Part shown: piece after piece, positions 42,271 to 51,141 of the stretch
Layout of the letters: every line of letters starts with the position of its first letter
Position numbering within the stretch: the first letter of the stretch is position 1
Assembly: GCA_048013815.1 (NCBI GenBank)
Contig: CM106585.1
Location: 3,038,001-3,102,000 of the forward strand
Length of the DNA: 64,000 nt
Source of the DNA: Setoptus koraiensis
Lineage: Eukaryota; Arthropoda
Direction of reading: 5' to 3'
Program-made: the position numbers and the translations under genes
Notes under the pieces: generated by a model
What the model was told of the DNA's origin: nothing
What the model saw: only the letters and a program-made list of their open reading frames with translations
Database searches by the model: none

Positions 42271-42350
42271 AGGACTGGTAGGTCCTGAGTAGATTTTTGT
42301 TAAGGACCGGTCAGTCCTTGACGAGAAATTCTTCAGGACCAAGCTGTCCT
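42271..42350. repeat. Three 16-bp dyads AGGAC-N6-GTCCT inside the MULE intron
   Basis: Copies at 42271-42286, 42303-42318 and 42335-42350, spaced 32 bp. Confidence 0.9.
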
Positions 42351-42971
42351 TAACCATAACTTCAATAATGTATCATGAGAATGCTAAAAATAAGGCTACT
42401 TACTGAGTAATTTCATAGATTCGTAGCTTCCAAAGGTGATAATGCGCTCATTATCTTCTGTTATAGAGTCGCTCACTATGAAGTGTAACATATCCTCAGG
42501 AATCAATATATCGTTCAATGAAACCGGCTCCCTCATACCGCTTGATTTCCTCGCATTCAATATTGTTCTCAACTGATTTCTTGTGCTGTGCAAACTGGCT
42601 AGCTCATCTCTAGTGAGACTTGTCTGACTCTGGTTGATCAATACCGATGGGCTAATATTGTCAGAGACTGATTGCCTCAGGATATCAAAGTAATCTAGCC
42701 TTGCTTTGTTAGTTGGCGAGGACACATGGCAGTGGTCTTTTCCGTTCTCAGTGATGTTGCTGTGAACATCATCCATTAAATCGGAAGTGAATCGTGCTGG
42801 ACAACTATGGGGAGCATATGCAGTACATTTCCAATAGGACTTCTTCACTGAGCTAACTTTAGTTTCTCTTATTCTTTCTTGGTGGAATGAATATCCCTCT
42901 ATTATACCAATGGTCTTGCCTCTTTTAGTCTTAGATAATTCTAGCAGCTTTTCCTCGAGCAATCCCCAACG

Positions 42972-43004
42972 GTCTGTCTGGCGCCAAGATGGCGCCAGAC
43001 AGAC
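42972..43004. other. Perfect 14-bp hairpin just upstream of the MULE start codon
   Basis: GTCTGTCTGGCGCC, loop AAGAT, GGCGCCAGACAGAC. On the minus strand it ends 10 bp before the transposase ATG (42962), so in RNA it would lie in the 5' UTR and could limit translation. Confidence 0.85.
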
Positions 43005-43070
43005 AGTTGATAATCATCTTCCTGTTTACGTTAAAGTAGACAAGCGAGTGATAATAACATAGCCTTCGAC

Positions 43071-43150
43071 GGACAAGAGTGTCCTGCACAACTTTTTGTT
43101 AAAGGACCAGTTGGTTCTAATGGCTTTACGTGCAAGGACCGATCGGTCCT
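43071..43150. repeat. Three 16-bp dyads on the 5' side of the MULE gene
   Basis: GGACAAGAGTGTCC (43071-43084), AGGACCAGTTGGTTCT (43103-43118) and the fully palindromic AGGACCGATCGGTCCT (43135-43150), spaced about 32 bp. Confidence 0.85.
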
Positions 43151-43700
43151 TGGAAGCATTTTACTGTATGTATTCCGATATGTATTCAGAGCATGGTCAT
43201 ATCACGATACATTCAAGGAAATTCATGAGATCTAGAAAAAGATTTTGAGAGGAGGTCCTTAATAAATGATTTTCACTAATTCAATCGCCTATTGACACCC
43301 TGTATACGAGAGATATTCATGTGAATATCATGGATATTTATTCATTTCGACCATCATGCACTGTCGACAAAACTGTGCATCGACAAAACTGGAGTTCGAC
43401 GAAACTGGCGTTCGACGAAAATGGCCTGTCGACAAATGTGTAATGTCGACGAAAGTGGCGTAACCGGCCGAAAAGATGACATAATAAATACAAGTTCTTC
43501 AAATTCCCATCACAACGTGATACACATGTTGACCGACTACTCTGATCGGACAGGCATAGATGTTCATCTCTTACATGGTGTCACAAACTCGCATCCATAT
43601 TCCAACGATACTCGTCCATCCAAAAAATTAAGCGCTCGAGATACTGACGGAATCAGTATCACTTTTTCTTTCTTGTTGGTATGTTTTCCAAGCGTCCGAG

Positions 43701-44160
43701 TCACCAATAACTCCTTTTGGAACCAGTCATGTTGTCGCAAACGTTGTATAATGCCGCCGAGCCGCGGGCATTTTTCCAGGGAATTATCTCTAGTGGGACC
43801 ACACCAGTTGAATTGCCCGGTTGAGGCTCTATTTCCTGTTCAGGAGGCTCCACCTGAGGAGGCTCTTCAGGCAGAGGCCTGACTTCATCGTAAGCCATAT
43901 TATAGGTTCGTCTTATGACCACTCTACCTATTGGGTAGTCGGTCGGGCCTCGTATATATATTGGTTCATTATATTCGTCAAAGACGATATGGCCATCATC
44001 GGTTCGCTTTATTATCTCCCGATTAGGCCTTGAGCGCCGCGCCTCCTGGTGGCCGTCGAGGCAGACTGCGCAAAAACTATGCCCGCAATTCTAATGAATG
44101 GGTATATACTTTATTTCGAAGCATATAGTGCAGTTTTCTCTCGGTTCAAACGGTTCTGGC
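43701..44160 (-). pseudogene. RING-finger ORF (Helentron cargo), copy 2
   Basis: On the minus strand, from about 44160 down: NCTICFEIKYIPIH, a TAG in frame, then NCGHSFCAVCLDGHQEARR, a basic segment, a DDGHIVFDEYNEPIYI region and an acidic Pro/Glu tail (EEPPQVEPPEQEIEPQP). The first half of a C3HC4 RING is clear; the last CPxC pair was not found. Like copy 1 it has a RING followed by an acidic Pro/Glu/Gln tail and sits in Helentron-like DNA, which suggests common descent. Confidence 0.55.
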
Positions 44161-44793
44161 CTTCCGGCAGAGCTGGGGAGAGTTCTGGACATGATTGGGT
44201 TGCTTTTTCTGAAGAATCGGCTTAATTCGAGTTTTTTTGGTGTCAGGGCGGACGTGATAGCTCGCAGAAATTTTAGAAACCAATTCTCATTTTTTTGAAA
44301 TTTGAATTTCGCGCTATTTTTCCAACACGTGTTTTGCAAATCCTACGGTGACATACTCATTTAACATGGCGATTCTAAGAAATCGAAAATTCGAATTTTC
44401 GATGAGAGTTTCAGGTGCTCGTTTGGAGTTCATTGGTCGGTGTTCTAATTCGATGGTCACAATTCGAAATTCGAAAATTGAAAAATCGATTTCCTGATAG
44501 GAGTTCCAGCCGCTCGCTCAAAGTTGGTTGATCAGTATTCTTAGTTCGATGGTAAAAGTTCGATGGTCACAACTCGATCTTCGAAATTCGAGATTGATGC
44601 ACTGTAGCAAAGTGTGCGCCATTGACTAATTGGTGTGTCTAACTAACTCTGTCATCTTTTCGGCTTCTCTCATCTGACAGGCTTAGATGTGTATCTCCAA
44701 CATGGTGTCACATGCTCGCATCCATATCCCAACGATACTTGTCTATCCGAAATATCAAGCGCTCGAGATACTGATTGAATCAGTATCACTTGT
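44161..44793 (+). mobile_element. Helentron-like element, 3' end, with TTCGAA-rich satellite
   Basis: The 3' end has ATCAAGCGCTCGAGATACTG, hairpin and ACTTGT at 44788-44793, inserted in the capsid-like fossil. The interior from 44360 has GATGGTCACAATTCGA units related to the satellite of H7/H8. Confidence 0.6.
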
Positions 44794-46025
44794 TATGCTG
44801 TGCCTCTGCCATTGGCAGATTATTGCGCCGATGGAATATCCGGAAATATCATCGAGGATATCACTAAAAGCGGTAAAACTGGTGTTATAATTGCTTATCA
44901 GCGTGGACCATTCGGGCCAGGGTGTAATATCGCCCTTAATCTGATATTTGTTGCATCTAATGGACATTACTTGTTTGGGACTGTGATCTATCCAAACTCC
45001 AGTCCTATAGTATCTGGACGGGACGCCCATAACAGATCTGAGGAGTTAATGGTCTCCAAAGCTCAACTGAAGGTTGCACTGGAGATGTGCTATCTCCCCC
45101 ATCCACCTGAGAGCACACAGCCCGCTGCGGATGATTTCAACGTTAGGCCACAGGTCATGTACCTCAATCTCAACTTGCCAACGTATTCTCCGGGATTTTC
45201 CAATTTTATCAGGGCTTTCAACATGGGTTATCTTTGTGATGCCTTGGTACGTCATCTTTTTCCGAAGTTACCCGAAAAGAAGATAATTAACTATGTTGAA
45301 AATGCTCAAGTCAAGTATTCTCTGGCTACTTATGTTCAAGCTCCAATGCCCATTAGAGTGGAGGCTATTAATATTAGCTATAGTTCTATGGATCACTCCT
45401 TTGGCCGGGCGATCATAGCCAGTGTTCTGGCTATGGTCGCCAGTAGGATGATTAATTACAACGTTAAGGGGACTGTCAAGTTGCCTGCACCCCAATATTA
45501 TGGTGGTAAAGGGGTCGATGATATTCTGGCTTTTGCCAATCGAGTTTATTCGCTCTTCACATGATTTGTTGTTTGGGGTTCAACAATTTCGTCTCTGATT
45601 ACAAATCCTCCGCAAGCTATTCGGATGGTATGGACTACGTACGATATACGCCTTTGGTACTGCCGCTCGCACTGCCCACTGGACTCATCTACATGGTGTT
45701 TGTGAATCCTGAGTTGGACTCGAAACTTTCTCATGTATTCATACTCACTGATGGTAATAACAGACCAGACGATTATTATGGTCTCAGTGATCCTGTGGGC
45801 ATATTGCTGCAGGCCAGCCGCATATTCAAATTTATCAGCGCCCTCGAGCCTTGTACTTTCCAAGTCTCTCGTCTTATTAGCGCTTAATTTTAATTAAGTA
45901 GCTACTGGGGTAGTGATGTTGGATACGTTTATTCACGTGACCATGTAATCCTATGGAGGTTTGCAATTACATCTGCTCGTTCGATATTCGATGGTCAGAG
46001 TTCGATGGTCACAATTCCAAATTCG

Positions 46026-47243
46026 ACAAGTAATACTGATCAAATCAGTATTCCGAGCGCTTAATTTTTCGTGTGGACAAGTATTGTTGAAGGATTCAAA
46101 GGAGTTTATAACAACCTGTTAACCACCGAACTTCAAAATGTGACCATCGAACATAGACCATCGAACACTGACCACCGAACATCGAACGAGCAGCTGAAAC
46201 TATCATCAGAAATTCGAATTTTCAATTTTGAATTTCGAAGTTCGAATTGTGACCATCGAACTTCGAATTGTGACCAGCGAACTTCGTATTGTGACCATCG
46301 AACTCTGTACAAACACCTGGAACTCGTATCGGAAATTCGAATTTTTCAATTTCGAAGTTCGAAATGTGACCATCGAACTTCGTATTGTGACCATCGAACT
46401 CTGTACAAGCACCTGGAACTCGTATCGGAAATTCGAATTTTTCAATTTCGAAGTTCGAAATGTGACCATCGAACTTCGAATTGTAACCACCGAACTTCGA
46501 CAATGCAGCTGAAACTATCATTGGGAATTCAAATTTTCAATTTTCGAATTTCGAAGTTCGAAGTTCGAAGTTCGAATTGTGACTATCGAATATCGAACTC
46601 TGACCATCGAACGAGCAGCTGAAACTATCATCAGAAATTCGAATTTTCAATTTTGAATTTCGAAGTTCGAAGTGTGACCATCGAATTGTGACCACCAAAC
46701 TCTGACCATCGAACATCAAACGAGCAGATGAAACTATCATTGGGAATTCAAATTTTCAATTTTCGAATTTCGAATTTTGAAGTTCGAATTGTGACCATCG
46801 ATTTGTGACTATCGAACATCAATCTCTGACCATCGAACATCGAACGAGCAGCTGTAACTCTTATCAGAAATCTGAATTTTCAATTTCGAAGTTCGAATTG
46901 CGATCATCGAATTGTGACCACCGAACTCTGACCATCGAACATCGAACGAGCAGATGAAATTCTTATAAGAAATTCGAATTTTCAATTTTGAAGTTCGATT
47001 TGTCACCACCGAACTCCGCACAAATGTGACCTAGTCAAATCTCCATAGGATTGCATACAAAATATTTTCGAGTGAAGCGATAATAGACCAAGTCGAATCT
47101 ACATAGGAATACATGTGTTATGTCTAGCAGGATTCTCACAAATTTGACTAAGTCAAACCTCCATAGGATTACATAGTCACGTGAATAAACGTAGAGCCCA
47201 GAACCATCCCAATAGCTGCTTAATTAAAATTAAGCGCTAAAAA
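46026..47243 (-). mobile_element. Helentron-like element H8, nested in H7
   Basis: Reverse orientation, from ACAAGT plus hairpin at 46026 to TTAATTAAAATTAAGCGCT at about 47219-47238. Inserted within the satellite of H7. Confidence 0.75.
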
Positions 47244-47740
47244 TTGAAAATTTGAATTCCCAATGATAGTTTCATCTGCTCGTTCGATGTTCGATGGTCA
47301 CATTTCAAACTTCGGTGGTAACAATTCGAACTTCGAACTTCGAAATTCTAAATTGAAAATTCGGATTTCTGATAAGAGTTACAGCTGCTCATTCGATGTT
47401 CGATGGTCAGAGTTCGATGTTCGATGGTCAGAGTTCGATGGTCAGAGTTCGATGGTCACAATTCGAGCTTCGAACTTCGAAATTCGAAAATTGAAAATTC
47501 GGATTTCTGATAAGAGTTACAGCCGCTCGTTCGATGTTCGATGGTCAGAGTTCGATGTTCGATAGTCACAATTCGATGGTTACAATTCGAACTTCGAAAT
47601 TCGAAAATTGAAAATTTGAATTCCCAATGATAGTTTCATCTGCTCGTTCGATGTTCGATGGTCACAGTTCTCAGTTCGATGGTCAGGATTCGATGGTCAC
47701 AATTCGAACTTCGAAATTCGAATTCCTGATGAAAGTTTCA
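46126..47740. repeat. Palindromic satellite of TTCGAA / GACCATCGAAC units
   Basis: Dozens of degenerate units combine GTGACCATCGAAC, TTCGAAGTTCGAA and GCAGCTGAAACTATCAT. Orientation inverts between H8 (46126-47010) and H7 (47250-47740), so the whole region can fold on itself. Long frames through it are repeat artefacts. Confidence 0.8.
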
Positions 47741-49147
47741 GATGCTTACATGTCTGCTGCCTGCATGCAAAAATTGGAGCACTTCTATCGGTTAGTTTTG
47801 CCACAATTAATGATTTCAATACATACACCAAGACGCAATGGCGCACTATGTGTTGAAGCGCGCGCTTCATGTGCAGTGTTCTATCCAAATTGATCGTTTG
47901 GTCGTTTCATACCATCTAAAGAGTATCACAAACTAGATCAAGGTTTCTCAAATTTTCACCATAGTTAGATGTACATGTCAGCTGCCTGCATTTTTGAAAC
48001 TGTTCTCACCAGGATAAATCCCTGAATTTTTCTAGAGACCGCTAGCAATGTCTAACACACAATCTGTGCAAGTTTAATCAATTTTTTGTTTCTAGTATTG
48101 GCGCTATAGGCCATTCTAGATCATGTGAGCTCACACTATCTATGTGATATCAGATCAGGTATTCCTATAGATTAGTCGATTTTCTGATGATAGTTTCATC
48201 TGCTCTGTCGGAGTTCGGTGGTCAGTGTTCGATGGTCTATGTTCGATGGTCACATTTTGAAGTTCGGTGGTTAACAGGTTGTCATAAACTTCTTTGAATC
48301 CTTCAACAATACTTGTCCACACGAAAAATTAAGCGCTCGAAATACTGATTTGATCAGTATTACTTGTTTTTAAGGATGGTAGTGGCCATAATCCAGCACC
48401 AACGGATCATTTCAATGGACTCATACAATGGATCAGATTCATTCCTCATCCACCCTTGGAAATTTACGTTGACTTGGAACCGTCTGCCGATATCAATTGA
48501 TGCCTCAATGCTCTCATTAAGGATTACCATGATGATCAACATCTTATGGCTCGAGATAGACTGTATGAGCAATTGGCTATACGGCCAACCGATGTTGTTC
48601 CAACTTTGCACTATCTTGGTCAGGAGCGACTCTCCATAATGGCTGCTCGAGCACATGTTGCTCGCTGTAACTCTCTGTCGCAACAATTTAGTGGTAAGGT
48701 TTACACACCATTAGCAGTATTTCCACATGTGACGTCCAAGACTGTACATCTTGATAGAGGAACAAACCAGGATGCTATACCCTTGGCTATCACCAACACA
48801 CCTGGGAAATTTCAAGCCAGTGATGCGACCCTTGATGTTAGTTTGCCGGCTGCGAACTATTTGTTTGCTGTTATGGGACCACCAGCTATTGCCGTTTCAG
48901 ATGCTGCACCCTCTGCGGTTGCTGCCTCTGTTATTAATCTTCCAAGAGGCAGTGCTACCGGCCGTATTAACCATCTCAGGAGAGCGGCTTGCCGTTCTTA
49001 TGGTACTGAGGATAACGAACAAGGAGAGATTTATGAGCGAAAGTTTGTGACTTTGTGGTGTCACGAAAGAACCGACCCAATCCCATCTATCCGCGCCGGA
49101 TTTCGACTCGAACCTTTTGATGGCACTGTACGTGTGGAAGATCTTTC

Positions 49148-49986
49148 GGTTGTTGTAGCGATTAGGTCCCAGCGCCGATCATAATGAAACTTCCGATACA
49201 GGTTTATCTTGACCCGAAACCATTGGAAAAAGTGTTCCGGAAGTGCGGAAACTTCCGGTTCCGGTTCTACCTCAAGTTGCTTCTAGAGAGTTGAAACTCA
49301 GCAGACTAACGATTTAGATGACGATTAACACGATGACATAAATTTCAGCTCTTCACCAGTTCCGGTTCGCTGGTTGTAGCGATATCTCTGGAATTGAGAG
49401 ACCAGAAGTTGCCGAATTCAGGCTTCGCTACACTCAATGATGAGCTTTATAGCATCTGAAATCACATCTCCGTCGTCGCACCCGCGACGACTGCGTGCGA
49501 CGGGAACCTTTCGGGTAGGGTTGATGAGCGCTTCGGGTATCAGGCTGCGCCCTCTACCCTCCGCTCACATGACTGCAATCCTAACCCAGCTGCAGGCCGG
49601 AAGAGTGAGCGAACCACCCGACAGAGAATGAGAAAGAAGGAATTAAATGACTGAAATAGACGTGAATAAAGAGTGCAGCGAGCACGAGGCACAGAATGGG
49701 TCCGCTGACCGCAACCGCACAGGCCCGGCCTCACCCCAAAATTTGGTTCATCCTCTGTATCTTATGAACCGGATATTAAAGCAGATTAATTTTGATCTCA
49801 TCATGCTCCGCTAGTTGTCATCTGCCTAATTCTGAATTTTCAGAGCTCTATCTCAACATTTTTGCATCTTCGGAACCGGAAGTTTCCGCACTTCCGGACT
49901 ACTCAATCCATAATATGGAGCCCCTGTGGGGCCTGTGTGTCAAGTTTCATGATGATCGGCGCTGGGACCTAATCGCAACAACACCC
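49148..49986 (+). mobile_element. TIR element M7 in the capsid-like fossil
   Basis: 8-bp duplication GATCTTTC (49140-49147 and 49987-49994). TIR GG(T/G)TGTTGTNGCGATTAGGTC. Dyad near 49238 and, reversed, near 49876; subterminal hairpin GCCCC-TGT-GGGGC at about 49920; core at 49465-49580. Confidence 0.85.
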
Positions 49987-50355
49987 GATCTTTCCAATGT
50001 GGCTGGAGCTAGCACCCCATCGGCCATCGAGGGACCAACTGCTATTGAGGAACTCCATGAGGAAGTCATTCCCCCTCAAATTGATACCGGCTATGAGCCC
50101 TTGAGTGAGCCAATTATTGGTGAAAGCACTGAGGTACCGGATAGTGATGAAGTCTCCATTATCTCGCATCAGGCCACGGACATTGCCCTCAGTCAAGATG
50201 ATTCGGCCCCAACAACTCGAAGTAAGGCAAGCCCCAAAACCAAGGGTAAAAGGAAAACAGGCGATACATCCATCACTCCTCCAACACAAGGTGCCAAAAA
50301 AGCGAGAAAGTTTCCTTCTTAAGATTCTACGCCACTTACTATTGAGGAGCCGACT

Positions 50356-51141
50356 GGGTTATTCTATCTAATAGCGCCACACTTTTTTCGGGGTATTTTG
50401 GATATTTTCGGGTAAGGTATTGTACTCTGATACCGGAATGAGTATTCCGGAAGTGCGGAAATTCCCAGTTCCTGAGATAACCGAGGTACCGCACGGTAGG
50501 CGTTGATTGATACCCGACGACCGCTAGCGGTTTCTGGGGTATATTTTAGGGTATTGTCACTATTTCTGGGCAGTCAAACTCATTCTCAACCTATCTGAGT
50601 GAGAAGATATCGATAAACAGGACTAAAGATTGGCCAGCACCAAATTTTCCGCAGATTTGAGCTTCGCTGCACTCGAACATAAGCCTGAGTGTTCTGAGAA
50701 CTCGGCCTACGGCCTCGTATTCTGGAGGCCGTCACATCTCCGTCGTCGCTTCCGCGACGACTCCGTGCGACGGGAACCCTTTGGGTAGGGTTGATGAGCG
50801 CTTCGGGTATCGGGCTACGCCCTCTACCCTCCGCTCACATGACTGCAATCCATACACGAAAGTAGGTTGTGTAACATACTGTCTACTGCCGAATTCTATT
50901 ACGATCGCTCATTATCTCAAAAATCGGAAGTCCAACAGATATCAAAATGACTTCGAGGTGGTTATCACAGTCATATCAGGCTCTATGTTAAGTCTCTAAG
51001 CTGTATCTGCAAGTTTATGTAAAACCGGAACCGGAAGTTTCTGCACGTCCGGACCATTATAAGTGTTCTCAGGTGGCCCTTCGGGCCCCAAGTGTGAAGT
51101 TTCATCCAATTCGGAGTGTGACGCTATTCCATAGAATACCC
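50356..51141 (+). mobile_element. TIR element M8
   Basis: Left GGGTTATTCTATCTAATAGCG, right complement CGCTATTCCATAGAATACCCC. Core at 50695-50845; subterminal GGCCC-TTC-GGGCC hairpin near 51078. No duplication seen, so ends may come from different copies. Confidence 0.65.

Larger units (their letters stand above)
41128..42962 (-). pseudogene. MULE transposase with FLYWCH finger
   Basis: Exon 1 (42404-42962) encodes a FLYWCH DNA-binding finger (SYWKC...C...H.H). An intron of 228 bp (donor GTAAGT at 42403, acceptor CTCTAG ending at 42176) joins in frame to exon 2, giving SKSEIIMDGTFYVVP with the first catalytic Asp, LTDFERASIKA with the second, GCLFHCGQI, and TRNCVEAWHRRI near the C-terminus with the putative Glu. 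A 158-bp insertion (41848-42005) with a 5-bp duplication GACTT interrupts exon 2 between FIDL and KAYM, and one TAG is in frame at 41566-41568. The copy is therefore only lightly damaged and fairly young. Confidence 0.8.
40360..43466 (-). mobile_element. MULE (Mutator-like, FLYWCH type) DNA transposon
   Basis: 3.1 kb, with TIRs of about 150-190 bp made of repeated GTCGAC/TCGTCGAA units (40360-40545 and 43320-43466) that differ in number of units. A 9-bp duplication GCCGNAAAG (one mismatch) and a paralogous uninserted site near 38671 (AGTAGCCGAAAAGATGAC) confirm the borders. One transposase gene on the minus strand. Confidence 0.85.
39642..43664 (+). mobile_element. Helentron-like element (3' part) disrupted by MULE and M6
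   Basis: Internal sequence flanks the MULE at both sides (CGAATCAGAGTAGCC before; GAAAAGATGACATAATAAATAC after) and ends at about 43660 with AAAAAATTAAGCGCT, hairpin and ACTT. Two arms around the MULE site (about 40296-40357 and 43530-43600) are reverse complements, so the parent element had a long dyad. No 5' end was identified. Confidence 0.55.
45876..48367 (+). mobile_element. Helentron-like element H7, complete, hosting H8
   Basis: 5' end TTAGCGCTTAATTTTAATTAAG-like at 45876; 3' end GAAAAATTAAGCGCTCGAAATACTG, hairpin and ACTTGT at 48362-48367. The fossil on both sides is the same gene, which supports a single insertion. Interior satellites share units with H8. Confidence 0.75.
44794..50330 (+). 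mobile_element. Virus-capsid-like protein fossil (candidate endogenous viral element)
   Basis: A long protein-coding fossil in three blocks (about 44794-45875, 48368-49147, 49987-50322) separated by Helentron-like element H7 and TIR element M7. It is broken, with a few breaks besides the insertions. The encoded protein is large, rich in beta-type hydrophobic segments, without enzyme motifs, and ends in a basic, Ser/Thr/Lys-rich tail, which fits a capsid protein of a dsRNA virus (toti-like) better than a cellular protein. No polymerase lies next to it. Family assignment is a guess; middle-aged, because younger elements are inserted in it. Confidence 0.4.

Noticed and set aside
46071-46622. 183-codon frame with repeated DHRTSNC-like peptides, and antisense frames with FDGHNTKF-like repeats
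   Set aside because: Translation of the TTCGAA/GACCATC satellite in several frames; all frames are open because the unit lacks stops.
46126-47740. CRISPR-like repeated array
   Set aside because: Units are degenerate, contiguous and palindromic, without uniform spacers or cas genes, and the DNA is eukaryotic.
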